Positions 21,638 through 31,418 of a DNA stretch of 64,000 bases are shown one piece after another. The stretch lies in contig NZ_WVHS01000004.1 of assembly GCF_009834915.1 (NCBI RefSeq), positions 548,600-612,599 on the forward strand. Reading direction: 5' to 3'. Origin of the DNA: Hufsiella ginkgonis. Its GTDB lineage: Bacteria; Bacteroidota; Bacteroidia; Sphingobacteriales; Sphingobacteriaceae. The notes beneath the pieces were generated by a model that was not told the DNA's origin, ran no database searches, and saw nothing but the letters and a program-made list of their open reading frames with translations. Position 1 is the first letter of the stretch; each line of letters starts with the position of its first letter. A program made the translations under genes and the position numbers.

Positions 21638-21856
21638 ATGCAGGAACCTTTTGACATTACGCTTGGCAACGTTACTTATTCTGTATTCCCGGAAGAAGAT
21701 GAGGTGTTCACCATTTTTAAAGAAGGTGTAGAATATATAAAGATCCAGCGCGACGAAACGCACTGGCTGAAACTTGACGACGAAACAGACCTGCCAACCT
21801 TTGATGAAAGCGAAGAAGTGAACGCGATCGGTGCAGAAATTGCAAAAAGCTTATGA
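21638..21856 (+). CDS. Small acidic conserved-looking protein of unknown function
   Basis: A 72-residue protein without signal peptide. It is acidic (many Asp/Glu), with alternating hydrophobic residues suggesting small beta strands (ITLGNVTYSVFP, EVFTIFKEGVEYIKIQ, HWLKLDD). I do not recognise a named family. I call it real for three reasons: it has its own -7 box, its stop overlaps the next ATG (ATGA at 21853-21856), and the composition is protein-like. Function unknown. Confidence 0.65.
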   Translation: MQEPFDITLGNVTYSVFPEEDEVFTIFKEGVEYIKIQRDETHWLKLDDETDLPTFDESEEVNAIGAEIAKSL

Positions 21857-22353
21857 AAAACCGGTGGATCATGCTCATGATCCTGGTGCTTGGCGCCGGG
21901 AACACGTATGCAACTGAACGTGAAAGCGACGAAGAGTCGACCGCAAAAATAAGCAGCCGGATCATTGCGTTAAGCGCGGAGATCGACCTGCTCACCCGTC
22001 ATGGCCACCTCACCTTACAAGATACCGTTCCCGATAGTGATGATGTCCGTAAATTAAAAGCGCTCCGCGCTTCCATCAGGGAAATGATACTCGACATCGA
22101 CCATCGCATTGCGCGGATTGATTCTGCGAGAGCACGGGAGACCGATGACAAAGGCTCGCTCGCGGAGAAACTGTTTGGCGGCATAAAATCGAGCTTTACG
22201 GAACGAAAACTCACCTGGCTAAGGGATATCCGCGACTTCCTTTACACGGAGCAGGAACGGCTGGACGGGATCACGAAAGGGGTTTCGAGCATTTCATCGA
22301 AAGTGATCCAGGCCAAGCTGAAAGTCGCTGCAAAGCTTAAGGGGATTCTTTAA
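21853..22353 (+). CDS. Exported helical protein of unknown function
   Basis: A 166-residue protein with a probable signal peptide ([14 protein letters not shown]). The mature part is almost entirely helical, charged and coiled-coil-like ([36 protein letters not shown]). I do not recognise the family. The start overlaps the preceding small gene by four bases (ATGA), so the two are co-translated. The stop codon TAA overlaps the stop of the convergent 1422-aa sensor gene. Confidence 0.7.
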   Translation: MKNRWIMLMILVLGAGNTYATERESDEESTAKISSRIIALSAEIDLLTRHGHLTLQDTVPDSDDVRKLKALRASIREMILDIDHRIARIDSARARETDDKGSLAEKLFGGIKSSFTERKLTWLRDIRDFLYTEQERLDGITKGVSSISSKVIQAKLKVAAKLKGIL

Positions 22354-25300
22354 ACGCCCAGTGGTGCTGCGCCTGTTTTTTTCGCAGCTGCCTTCTCCAG
22401 GATCAATTGCAGCTCTTCGATCCTGATCGGTTTGGAGAGGTAATAGTCCATTCCGCAGTTCAGACAATCATCCCGGTCTTCCTTCATCGCATTAGCGGTC
22501 ATGGCAATGACCACCGGTTGTTTGCCTGCGCCCTTACGAATGATCCTGGTTGCTTCAAATCCGTCCATTTCCGGCATGTGCACGTCCATTAATATGGCAT
22601 CGAACGTTTTTGCAGCGAGCAGTTCCAGCAGTTCAACGCCGTTCCCGGCGAGTACCGGTTCATAACCAAGCTTACTGAGTACCCGCACGATAACTCGCTG
22701 GTTGATCTCGTTATCTTCCGCGATGACGATACTCAGCGGGTGGGTGGCGGCAAAGCTTTCGTTAAATTGCGATAACCGCTGCTCCGCTGAACCCGGGGTT
22801 TGGGCTGCATGCTGCTTAAGTGCTGTTTGTATTACGCGCCCCAGGTGCTGCTGCTTGGCGGGCTTGGTAAGGATAGCCGAAAACAAGTGCGGGTAGTTCT
22901 TCCTGGTCTCGTCGCCCATAGAGCTCAGCAGGATCACCGGCAGCGCCGGGTAACGCTCTTTGATGAGGGTGGTTAACTGTACGCCATCCATCTCCGGCAT
23001 CTGCATATCGGTAACCACCAGGTCGAAACCACCCGGGCCGGCCAGGATCCGCAGCGCTTCCCCGCCGGATGAGGCCTGCACCGACTTGAGGTTCCACTGT
23101 TCGAGCTGCAGGTAAAGAATGCGCAGGTTGGTAAAATTATCGTCTACGATGAGCACGCGCTTATGCTCATTTCCCTCGAGGCTGAAGTTGATGTATTTCC
23201 GCTTTATATCCGGGCTTGCGTGGCACACTATCGTGAACCTGAAGGTGGTCCCCTGGCCCGGTTTGCTGCTTACGCTGATTGTGCCGCCCATCAGCTCCAC
23301 CAATCGCTGCGTAATGGCAAGGCCGAGGCCGCTTCCGCCATATTTGCGGGTGGTCGACGAGTCTACCTGGCTAAAAGCCCTGAACAGCCTCGGGATCGCC
23401 TCCGGCGGAATGCCGATGCCGGTGTCGCTGATCGCGAAAGCGATCTCCAGCTGATCGTCTTTACGGGAAAGCAGCGTTGCGCCGAGGAACACCTCACCCC
23501 GCGAGGTAAACTTCATGGCATTACCCAACAGGTTGATGAGAATCTGTCGAAGACGCTGGCTATCGCCTACCAGTTGCGGGGCGAGCGCCGGGTCGATCTG
23601 GTAAATGAGATCGATACCTTGTTGTGCCGCACGTCCGGCAAAGAGGTCCATCACATCTTCGACGCTTTCGCGGAGGTCGAAATCGTGCGGATCAAGTTCC
23701 ATTTTGCCTGATTCGATCTTCGAAAAGTCGAGGATATCGTTAATCACGCTGAGGAGGTTTTCACCGCTGCTGCGGATGGTTTCAGCATATTCACGCTGAT
23801 CAGCGGCAAGTTCGGTATCGCAGAGCAAGGCCGCCATGCCCAGCACACCGTTCATGGGGGTGCGGATCTCGTGGCTCATGGTGGCCAGGAACACGCTCTT
23901 GGCCTGGTTGGCAAGCTCGGCTTCGTGGCGTGCGCTAGCCTCCTGCGCGGTTTGTACGCGCAGTTCCTCGTTCAGCCCCTGCAAATGTTCTGCCTGGCTC
24001 TGCAGCTCCTCCGATTGGGCCTGCACTTCTTCCGCCTGGCTTTGCAGCTCCCCATTCATGGCCTGCAGCTTTATGGCTTGCTGCATCACTTCCGCCGTGC
24101 GTTCTTCTACGATACGTTCCAGCTCTTCATTTTGCCGCTTTACTTTATTGATGCTGTACCTGTTGAGGCCAAAAGCCAGCCCGGCTAATGCGAGCACGGC
24201 CAATGTGCGGAACCACCACGTCATCCAGAAAGGCGGCACGATGGTGATTTTCAGTGCGGCCGGCCGCCCGTTCCAAACGCCATCGTTGTTGGAGGCTTTT
24301 ACTTTAAACACATACTCACCCGGCGCCAGGTTGGTATATGTAGCCTTCCGCTGTGCGCCGCTGTATATCCAGGCGGTATCCTGGCCGGCAAGCTGGTAAG
24401 CGTAGCGGTTTCCCTCGGGAGCGATAAAGTTTAACGCCGCAAACTCAACCGAAAACGATGCCTGCTTATAATTGAGCACGATATCATTCGTAACTGAGAT
24501 ATCGTTTTGCAGCGGCGACCCTTTGGCGCCCGGTATGATTGGTTTATTCGAGATACTGAACATCGTAAATACCACCGGAGGCGGCACCTTATTATAAATG
24601 ATCCGGTTATTCCTGAAAGAATTAAACCCGTTAACGCCGCCAAAATAGAGGGTACCGTCGCTCGCTATCATCGCGGCATCGCGCCGGAATTCGCTGCCTT
24701 GTAACCCATCGTTCACACCAAACGTGTTGATCTTCTTTGCCGCCGGGTCATAGCTTGCCAACCCGTTGTTGGTACTTAACCAGATGACGCCTTTTTCATC
24801 CCTCACCATCGCATGGATAAAATTATTCGGGAGGCCCTGGCGGGTGGTTACCGCGGTAAACCTGCCTGTTTTAGGGTCAAGCAGGTTCAGGCCGCCGCCG
24901 CCGGTCCCTATCCACAGGCGGCCATCCTTCGTTACAAGCAGGCAATTAACGAGGTCGTTGCCCAAACTGCGGGGATCTTGTGGCTGGTGGACATATTGCG
25001 TGACCTTATTATTAACCGTGTTCAGCGAGAACAATCCCTGATCAGTACCAATCCACAGGTTCCCCTCCGGGTCATCCGCCAGTGTGAAAAGGTTAGCCGG
25101 AGACGCCTGCCTGCCCGCCGACCGGATATCGTAGCGCACAAAACGCTTCCCGCCCCGGTCGAAACGGTTAAGCCCGCCGCTCCAGGTGGCTATCCAGCTA
25201 TTTCCGCGGCGATCGGTATAGATCCGGTTGATGCGGTTGTCGCTCAGGGAGCTGCTGTCGGCCGCGGTTTTACGGTAATGCGAGATGCGGCCGGAAGCGA

Positions 25301-26618
25301 CCTCTACGATGTCGAGACCGCCATCAAAAGAACCAACGGCCATCGAATCCCTGCCGATGCGCGCCAGGCTGTAAATATTGTTGCTGCTGATGGAATTATT
25401 GTTCCCTTCGCTGGCCTTCAGGTGGGTAAAAGCGCCGGTCTTCGGGTCGAGGATATCGATCCCATCTTCGGTGCCAACCCAAATGCGGCGCCTGTCGTCT
25501 TCGGCAAACGCCTTTATGCTATTGCTGGTCAGGCTATTGGAGCGATAAGCAATGGTGCGGTATAACGCGAACTTATCTTCGTTGGTGGTTACATAGCTAA
25601 CTCCGCCACTGTTGGTGCCCAGCCAGGTGATGCCCGCGGGATCGTGGTATATGCAGCGCACATTGTTGTGACTGATGGTGGTGTTATCAAAAACATCATT
25701 CCGGTACGATTGCAGTGCATCGTTGCGGTAATCGTAGATCATTAACCCGCCTGCCTCGGTACCTATCCATAGTTTGTTGCCGGGGCCCATCTCCATGGCG
25801 ATCAGGTTGTCTGTTCCCGGCGATGCCGGATCGCCCGCTTTATGCCTGTAGTGTGTAAACAAGCCTGTTTCATGGTCGATACGCGAAAGACCCGCGCCGT
25901 CCTGCGCCAGCCACACGTTGCCTTCCCGGTCTTTCACGATGCCCTTTACCGCATCCCCGGCGGGGGAGTTTACATTCTCATTATCATGCAGGTAACGTTT
26001 AAAATGGTCGGTACCGGTAGTCAGGACGTTAAGGCCGTGGGCGGTTCCTATCCACAGCTGCTCCGGATTCACTTCTTCGATCACATTCACATCGTTGTTG
26101 CTGATGCTCGACGATACATCCGGCTTGTTAAAAAATGCGCGGAACTTTTTACTGCGCTCATCCAGCAGGTACAAACCGTCCTTGGCGCCCACCCACAGGT
26201 TACCTTTGGAGTCCCTGAAGATCGCCTTTACATACATGGACCGCGAACCCGGGTAATGTACAAAGCTGTTTTTCGCACGGTCAAAACGATCGAGGCCGAT
26301 GGCTGTACCTACCCAAAGGTTCCCCAGCCTGTCTACATATAATTTATTGATGTAGCTGCTGCTGAGGCTGTTTTTATCTGCCTGGTCATACTGGTAAACA
26401 ACAAACTGGTAGCCGTCATACCGGTTCAGCCCATCGCGCGTAGCGAACCACATAAAGCCCTGCCGGTCCTTAACGATGCTGGTGACATTGCTCTGCGACA
26501 GCCCGTTGCGCGTAGAAAGATGCTTAAACTTAATAGACTGTTGTGCGTAACTTGCTTGTACCAGGAAAAAGAGCACAAAATACAGGAACAGCAGGCAGCC
26601 GCGGGCTTTAATAGGCAT
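22350..26618 (-). CDS. One-protein two-component sensor: propeller, Y_Y_Y, kinase and two receivers
   Basis: A 1422-residue hybrid two-component system. A signal peptide (to about residue 25) precedes about 14 extracytoplasmic propeller repeats of the form [26 protein letters not shown]. Next come a Y_Y_Y domain ([17 protein letters not shown]), one TM helix (about 800-818) and a long coiled coil with [20 protein letters not shown]. HisKA follows with H916 ([11 protein letters not shown]), then HATPase ([13 protein letters not shown]). Two receiver domains have D1204 ([12 protein letters not shown]) and D1345 ([12 protein letters not shown]). Unlike many glycan HTCS proteins it lacks a C-terminal AraC HTH domain, so output goes to another protein. 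The ligand is unknown. Confidence 0.93.
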   Translation of the reverse strand: MPIKARGCLLFLYFVLFFLVQASYAQQSIKFKHLSTRNGLSQSNVTSIVKDRQGFMWFATRDGLNRYDGYQFVVYQYDQADKNSLSSSYINKLYVDRLGNLWVGTAIGLDRFDRAKNSFVHYPGSRSMYVKAIFRDSKGNLWVGAKDGLYLLDERSKKFRAFFNKPDVSSSISNNDVNVIEEVNPEQLWIGTAHGLNVLTTGTDHFKRYLHDNENVNSPAGDAVKGIVKDREGNVWLAQDGAGLSRIDHETGLFTHYRHKAGDPASPGTDNLIAMEMGPGNKLWIGTEAGGLMIYDYRNDALQSYRNDVFDNTTISHNNVRCIYHDPAGITWLGTNSGGVSYVTTNEDKFALYRTIAYRSNSLTSNSIKAFAEDDRRRIWVGTEDGIDILDPKTGAFTHLKASEGNNNSISSNNIYSLARIGRDSMAVGSFDGGLDIVEVASGRISHYRKTAADSSSLSDNRINRIYTDRRGNSWIATWSGGLNRFDRGGKRFVRYDIRSAGRQASPANLFTLADDPEGNLWIGTDQGLFSLNTVNNKVTQYVHQPQDPRSLGNDLVNCLLVTKDGRLWIGTGGGGLNLLDPKTGRFTAVTTRQGLPNNFIHAMVRDEKGVIWLSTNNGLASYDPAAKKINTFGVNDGLQGSEFRRDAAMIASDGTLYFGGVNGFNSFRNNRIIYNKVPPPVVFTMFSISNKPIIPGAKGSPLQNDISVTNDIVLNYKQASFSVEFAALNFIAPEGNRYAYQLAGQDTAWIYSGAQRKATYTNLAPGEYVFKVKASNNDGVWNGRPAALKITIVPPFWMTWWFRTLAVLALAGLAFGLNRYSINKVKRQNEELERIVEERTAEVMQQAIKLQAMNGELQSQAEEVQAQSEELQSQAEHLQGLNEELRVQTAQEASARHEAELANQAKSVFLATMSHEIRTPMNGVLGMAALLCDTELAADQREYAETIRSSGENLLSVINDILDFSKIESGKMELDPHDFDLRESVEDVMDLFAGRAAQQGIDLIYQIDPALAPQLVGDSQRLRQILINLLGNAMKFTSRGEVFLGATLLSRKDDQLEIAFAISDTGIGIPPEAIPRLFRAFSQVDSSTTRKYGGSGLGLAITQRLVELMGGTISVSSKPGQGTTFRFTIVCHASPDIKRKYINFSLEGNEHKRVLIVDDNFTNLRILYLQLEQWNLKSVQASSGGEALRILAGPGGFDLVVTDMQMPEMDGVQLTTLIKERYPALPVILLSSMGDETRKNYPHLFSAILTKPAKQQHLGRVIQTALKQHAAQTPGSAEQRLSQFNESFAATHPLSIVIAEDNEINQRVIVRVLSKLGYEPVLAGNGVELLELLAAKTFDAILMDVHMPEMDGFEATRIIRKGAGKQPVVIAMTANAMKEDRDDCLNCGMDYYLSKPIRIEELQLILEKAAAKKTGAAPLGV

Positions 26619-26647
26619 AGGTTAGCGAGGGATGGTGAGACCCTATT

Positions 26648-26655
26648 CAAATATA
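26648..26655 (-). promoter_or_regulatory. Candidate -7 box for the 1422-aa sensor
   Basis: On the minus strand TATATTTG matches TAnnTTTG exactly, 29 bp before the ATG at 26618. It lies in the 73-bp gap after the adhesin gene, so the sensor probably has its own promoter. Confidence 0.55.
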
Positions 26656-26691
26656 ACCGATTTGGCGAATCGCAGCGAAAAAGATTATTAT

Positions 26692-29600
26692 TTACCTGAC
26701 CAGGGTCAGGCTTCCGGCAAACGTTTTGCACCCTTTTTGCAGGTCGACCAGGTAGTAATACGTACCCTGGGGGAGATCAGTTCCACGGCTTTTCCCATTA
26801 AAAGGCTGGGAGTAATTGATGGAGTGAAATACCAGTTCGCCCATCCGGTTGAACACACGGATGTTGGCATTCGTATAATTTTGGATATTGGAGATCTGCC
26901 AGGTATCATTAATGCCATCGCCGTTTGGCGTAAAAGAGGCCGAGATCTTAAACTCCTTGTCGGTAACGTGCACCTCGAGCGCCGAAGGATCGCTTTTGCA
27001 GGGACCGGTCGCATAGTCGACGTAATAGAACCCGTCGGCGGCAATATTCACCTCAAATACGCCGGTATTGCTTTGCGCGACGGGAACGCCGCCAGCTTCT
27101 TTGTACAGGTAATAGGTGGCGGCCACCGGGTTAAGCACGTGGATGAGCACTCTGCCGGGGGCGCATACGGTCACGTCGGGCACTGTTGGCGCGGGCAGCC
27201 CGTCCAGCTGGTCGGCAAGTACGAATGTGTGCCTGTCCTGGTTGCAGGAATTGCCGGACGCATCGGTTACGAACAGCGTATACTCGCCGGCCCTTACGTT
27301 CGCGAGGTCGGCCTGGGTACCCACCAACACACCAGCGGCATTTTTCCATTGGTATACATACGGCTTCACGCCGCCATTTACATAAATATTCCGCACGCCG
27401 CCTTTACCGGTGGAACACTTGTCGTTCACCGGGATGGCGGCGGCCACATTGATCTTTGGAAAATCGACCCGTTCGAGGATATAGGTTTTAGCAATCGCCT
27501 CGCATCCGTTATCGCTGGTAAGCTGCATCCGGTAAATGCCCTCTTTCAGTCCTGTCAGGCTTGAGGCGGTAGATATCACCGTGCCGGAGGAGTTCAGCCA
27601 GCGAACGGCTTTTGGCATACGGGCGCCGAAATCTACCGTAATAGACCCGTTATTAAGCCCGCAGCCGGCAGGGACCACCTGATCGGTAAACGCATAGGCG
27701 GCCGGCATATCCTGTGGGATAATGACAGAGATCCGTTTCGTGCAACCGGCATCCCCGTAGGCAGATAAATAATATTGCCCGGCGGGCACACCCGCCAGGT
27801 CAAGGTTCGTGGACAGTTCGGCACCGGCCACATCGCGCCATACGTATCGATTGGCGCCGGTAACGGTAATTCCGGTAACAGATCCACCTGTGCCGTCGCA
27901 TTTGGCAGCCGTCAGCTCCCGTTTCGAGATATTAAAAACGATCACCCCGGTGGACAATACCTCGTATTGTTTTGAAAATAACGGGTTAGTAATGCAAATT
28001 CCCGCTCCGCTTACCTCTAACGTATATTTTCCCGGTCCAAGATCCCGGACATCCGGGACCGATTTTGACGCCGGGTTAACGATATCGCCGTCCTGGTTTC
28101 GCCAGGTATAAATATAAGAGCCCGCAACATTGACATTGATCCCCCTGATTGCGCCGTTCTGCAGTTCGCAGGTCACATCCGTCACAGCGGCCTGCCGTTC
28201 ATCCAGCGTAGGATCGCCGGCCACCGGAACTATAACCGGCGGGTAAGTGGCCGAGCAGCCCGTTGTTGGATTGGTTACGGTGAGCGTATACCGGCCTGCC
28301 TTAACTCCCGCGAGGTCGAACGCCGTGCCTACAATTACGTTATTCTTGTCACGCCAGGCAGCAGTGTTTCCCGCGCTGCTGATCCCTTTAATATTGCCGT
28401 TCGCCTGGTTACAAACCGCCTCGTCTACTGCCTGTCGTGTAAAATCGGTTTTTACAGACACATCGGCGATCTGGTAAAAGTCTGTTTTGGTAGTACAGAA
28501 ACCATCGCCGACTTCCAGGCTGTAAATGCCTACGCCGAGCCCGGTTATATCAGGGTCGCTTCCTTGCTGAATGACCTCGTTCAGCTGGTTATACCAGGTA
28601 TAGCTCAACGCGTTTTGATATTTGATGCCCTTAATAGAACCTTTCGTGGTACCGCACACGTCGGTTTTTTTCACTTCCGATTCCTTGTAATCAGAATGAA
28701 TGGAGGTAAACCCGGAGGTCTGTGACTTATTACTTCCCGATATGAGGGTAGCGGCTACGATAACGTTGAAGCCGTCCACGGTGCCATTGTAGTTCCAGTT
28801 GCCTGCGCCGTTGGCCATCACGCTGGCGAACATCTCATCGGGCTCGCAGGCCGCGTTGGTGCAGCCACCCGATTTGCTGTAGTAAAGGTCTACGCGTGAA
28901 CCTGCTGTAGCGGTACCGGCGATGCGGCTGGCAGTACGGCTGGTAACGGTGGCCACCACCTGGCCGATAGGCGGAGTTCCCTGTTTTATGGCGTACTCGT
29001 ATGCATGTTCATTACACCTGAAGCTGTTTCCCCGTACTTCGATGTATGCACTTCCATTGTTCTCGATATTCCCGAATTCCCTGAAACCGCCGTATTTATG
29101 CTGGAAACAGCCGGTTACCAGGTTTCCTTCAGTTGCGGTTCCCCCGCCTATCAGCCCGCCGCCGGCACAGCTGTTCAGCAGGATGGCACTATGCGCATTA
29201 CCGATCCGGTTATTACCGGAGTAATCTGATCCAAACTTGTTTCCCTGTATCCTGAAATAGCAATTGACGTTCAGCACGAGCGAAGAATTCAACCCGCTAA
29301 ACACATTCGACTGGATTTCGCATTTCTCCAGCGCGAGCGATGCGATATTCACTTCGTAATTGAAGTTAGTGAACGGAAACGCCTGAACGGCGGTAGTGCC
29401 GTCGGAAGTAAGGCCCACCACGTTATTTTTTACCACCAGCTCCCCTGTTATAAGGGCATTACTCACTTCGCGGTAGCGGATCCTGCCTGCAACTTTATTC
29501 CCGTCTTGCGGAGAATTTCCCCCGATCGTAAGATTACGGATGCGCTCACAAGTAATACCGCCATACCCCAGGTCACACTTCTCAAACCCGCCGGGATCTA

Positions 29601-30174
29601 AGCCGGCCATATTACCGCTGATCCTCACGTTTTCGCATAACTGGGCTTCAGTGGCAAAATCGCCCGACCTTACGTCAATGCTCTGCCCGAAATTGGTAAT
29701 GATATTCCCTTTCCCGGCGGCGCCGATGGCAATGTTCTTACTATTGATAAATGAAATACCTGCGGCGCTTTCCTGGTTATCTGCCGCGTTATACGCGCGA
29801 TCGATATAAAGCCCGAATATGGATACGTTCTTCACTTCTACGCCTCGCAGCGCGAACGATATACCTGCACTAAGCCTAATTTTGACCTTCGCATTTATGA
29901 CGCCTAAGGGAAGGCCGGGTTGAGTGGTACCGTCTATGGTGACATCATTAACGAGATCTAGCTGGCCAAGAAGCGTGATTGGCTGTCCGGGAGGAAGATT
30001 AAAGCTTATTACGTCGGCCCCCGCCGAAGCTGCCGCATCAGACAGCGCCTGCCGAAGCGTTCCCGGTCCCGAATCGGCATTGCTGGTGACTACCAGCTGG
30101 GCCGACACCTTCTGCGAAACCGCCAGGAATAGCAATCCGAGCATTAATATTCTTGCTAACCTTGATCTGAACAT
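26692..30174 (-). CDS. Large T9SS type B-sorted surface protein: beta-helix plus SprB-like repeats
   Basis: A 1160-residue secreted surface protein. After a signal peptide (ILMLGLLFLAVSQKVSA) comes a region of about 400 residues that looks like a right-handed beta-helix (SGPGTLRQALSDAAASAGAD, INSKNIAIG, CENVRISGN). About six tandem repeats of 70-80 residues follow, each starting near a Cys with NG/GS-[IV]-x-GI and ending in G(x)YxLxV (for example GVGIYSLEVGDGFC, KAGRYTLTVTNPTTGC). The C-terminus is the type B sorting/gliding-motility domain, FTPNGDGINDTWQI to the end. It is probably exported by the type IX secretion system and anchored outside. Possible roles are adhesion or glycan contact. 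Confidence 0.88.
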   Translation of the reverse strand: MFRSRLARILMLGLLFLAVSQKVSAQLVVTSNADSGPGTLRQALSDAAASAGADVISFNLPPGQPITLLGQLDLVNDVTIDGTTQPGLPLGVINAKVKIRLSAGISFALRGVEVKNVSIFGLYIDRAYNAADNQESAAGISFINSKNIAIGAAGKGNIITNFGQSIDVRSGDFATEAQLCENVRISGNMAGLDPGGFEKCDLGYGGITCERIRNLTIGGNSPQDGNKVAGRIRYREVSNALITGELVVKNNVVGLTSDGTTAVQAFPFTNFNYEVNIASLALEKCEIQSNVFSGLNSSLVLNVNCYFRIQGNKFGSDYSGNNRIGNAHSAILLNSCAGGGLIGGGTATEGNLVTGCFQHKYGGFREFGNIENNGSAYIEVRGNSFRCNEHAYEYAIKQGTPPIGQVVATVTSRTASRIAGTATAGSRVDLYYSKSGGCTNAACEPDEMFASVMANGAGNWNYNGTVDGFNVIVAATLISGSNKSQTSGFTSIHSDYKESEVKKTDVCGTTKGSIKGIKYQNALSYTWYNQLNEVIQQGSDPDITGLGVGIYSLEVGDGFCTTKTDFYQIADVSVKTDFTRQAVDEAVCNQANGNIKGISSAGNTAAWRDKNNVIVGTAFDLAGVKAGRYTLTVTNPTTGCSATYPPVIVPVAGDPTLDERQAAVTDVTCELQNGAIRGINVNVAGSYIYTWRNQDGDIVNPASKSVPDVRDLGPGKYTLEVSGAGICITNPLFSKQYEVLSTGVIVFNISKRELTAAKCDGTGGSVTGITVTGANRYVWRDVAGAELSTNLDLAGVPAGQYYLSAYGDAGCTKRISVIIPQDMPAAYAFTDQVVPAGCGLNNGSITVDFGARMPKAVRWLNSSGTVISTASSLTGLKEGIYRMQLTSDNGCEAIAKTYILERVDFPKINVAAAIPVNDKCSTGKGGVRNIYVNGGVKPYVYQWKNAAGVLVGTQADLANVRAGEYTLFVTDASGNSCNQDRHTFVLADQLDGLPAPTVPDVTVCAPGRVLIHVLNPVAATYYLYKEAGGVPVAQSNTGVFEVNIAADGFYYVDYATGPCKSDPSALEVHVTDKEFKISASFTPNGDGINDTWQISNIQNYTNANIRVFNRMGELVFHSINYSQPFNGKSRGTDLPQGTYYYLVDLQKGCKTFAGSLTLVR

Positions 30175-30273
30175 ATCGTTCCCTGCACGAATTTACGAAA
30201 ATCTGTATGATTGAGCATAAACCGGGCCGCAATAGCGCTTGCCGCTTGTCTAACGGAATTCCTCCAATAATTG

Positions 30274-30281
30274 TATTTTTG
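30274..30281 (+). promoter_or_regulatory. Candidate -7 box for the zinc alcohol dehydrogenase gene
   Basis: TATTTTTG matches TAnnTTTG exactly, 22 bp before the ATG at 30304. The nearest upstream TTG (30246-30248) is 25 bp away, wider than usual. Confidence 0.5.
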
Positions 30282-30303
30282 ACGGTAAATCCCATATTTA
30301 TAT

Positions 30304-31317
30304 ATGAAAGTCCTTACCTGCACCCAACCAGGCACCTTCGAATACACTGAAAAAGAACGTCCCGCCTTAAAGAAAGATCACGCCCTCATCCGCATCCGCC
30401 GGGTCGGGATCTGCGGAACAGACCTCCACGCGTTCGAAGGCACGCAGCCTTATTTCAACTACCCGCGTGTACTGGGACATGAACTGGCGGGTGAGCTCGC
30501 GGACTTCGACAACGCACCGGGATTTGAGCCTGGCGAAAAGGTAACATTTATACCGTATTTTAACTGTGGCATTTGTATCGCATGCCGTTCGGGCAAGCCT
30601 AATTGCTGCGAGCAGATCAGCGTATGCGGCGTACATTCTGACGGGGGCATGACCGAATACCTTCAGGTCCCCTCCTACTCCCTGCTGCATGGCGAGGGAT
30701 TAAGCTATGATGAGCTGGCGCTGATCGAGCCGCTTGCCATCGGTGCACATGGCGTGCGGCGCGGTGCAGTAGCTGCTGGCGAGTTCGTTCTGGTGATTGG
30801 TGCAGGCCCTATCGGGCTGGGCATCATGGAATTTGCCCGGATCGCCGGAGGCAAGGTAATCGCAATGGATATTAACAGTTCCCGGCTGGCTTTCTGCCAG
30901 GAGAAAGCGGGCGTAACCGCCGTGGTGAACGCATTGGCAAGCGACGTAAAAGAACAGCTTCAAACCATTACCCGCGGGGATATGCCCTCGGTAGTGATCG
31001 ATGCCACGGGAAACCTCGGGGCCATTAACCGTGCTTTTGCCTGGCTCGCCCATGGCGGAAGGTATGTGCTGGTAGGATTACAGAAGGGAGAGATCTCGTT
31101 TAGTCACCCGGAATTTCACAAGCGCGAGGCCACGTTAATGAGCAGCCGCAACGCTACCCGGGCAGATTTCGAACATGTGATCCGCTCGATGAAAAACGGG
31201 CTCGTAGATCCGAAGACCTACATCACACACCGCGTAGGCTTCGATGATGTGAAAGCCGAGTTCCACACCTGGCTCGACCCGGACAACGGCGTGATCAAAG
31301 CGATGGTGGAGCTATAA
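30304..31317 (+). CDS. Zinc-dependent medium-chain alcohol/polyol dehydrogenase
   Basis: A 337-residue MDR dehydrogenase. Catalytic zinc site: C37 in GICGTDLH and H59/E60 in LGHELAGE. Structural zinc cysteines are at C88, C91, C94 and C102 or C101 (CGICIACRSGKPNCC). The Rossmann NAD(P) site is GAGPIGLGIMEFA, followed by MDINSSRL. It oxidises an alcohol or polyol to a carbonyl in the cytosol. The best general fit is the sorbitol/threonine/sugar-acid dehydrogenase branch (for example L-galactonate or L-gulonate type), but the substrate is not readable. It converges on the long minus-strand SusCD operon, with a strong hairpin between. Confidence 0.9.
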   Translation: MKVLTCTQPGTFEYTEKERPALKKDHALIRIRRVGICGTDLHAFEGTQPYFNYPRVLGHELAGELADFDNAPGFEPGEKVTFIPYFNCGICIACRSGKPNCCEQISVCGVHSDGGMTEYLQVPSYSLLHGEGLSYDELALIEPLAIGAHGVRRGAVAAGEFVLVIGAGPIGLGIMEFARIAGGKVIAMDINSSRLAFCQEKAGVTAVVNALASDVKEQLQTITRGDMPSVVIDATGNLGAINRAFAWLAHGGRYVLVGLQKGEISFSHPEFHKREATLMSSRNATRADFEHVIRSMKNGLVDPKTYITHRVGFDDVKAEFHTWLDPDNGVIKAMVEL

Positions 31318-31335
31318 AACCCGCTGCACTTTTAA

Positions 31336-31402
31336 AAAAAGCTTTGCGCCCTTTGCGTTAATTACCCGTTGATAGGTACGCAGGGAAGACGCAAAGCTTT
31401 TT
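31336..31402. terminator. Long bidirectional hairpin with CTTTGCG-type repeat arms
   Basis: AAAAAGCTTTGCG (31336-31348) pairs perfectly with CGCAAAGCTTTTT (31390-31402). Inside, CCCTTTGCGT and ACGCAGGG extend the stem with small bulges. T-runs on both strands suit a bidirectional terminator between the dehydrogenase gene and the seven-gene operon. The core GCTTTGCGCCCTTTGCGTTAA resembles CTTTGCG-type intergenic repeats found in many bacterial genomes (from memory). Confidence 0.75.
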
Positions 31403-31418
31403 GCAGGGACTCTATGGG

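Noticed and set aside
26632..27564. A 310-codon + strand frame across the adhesin 3' end
   Set aside because: It overlaps the T9SS sorting domain coding region in antisense, has no domain, and would include the sensor promoter.
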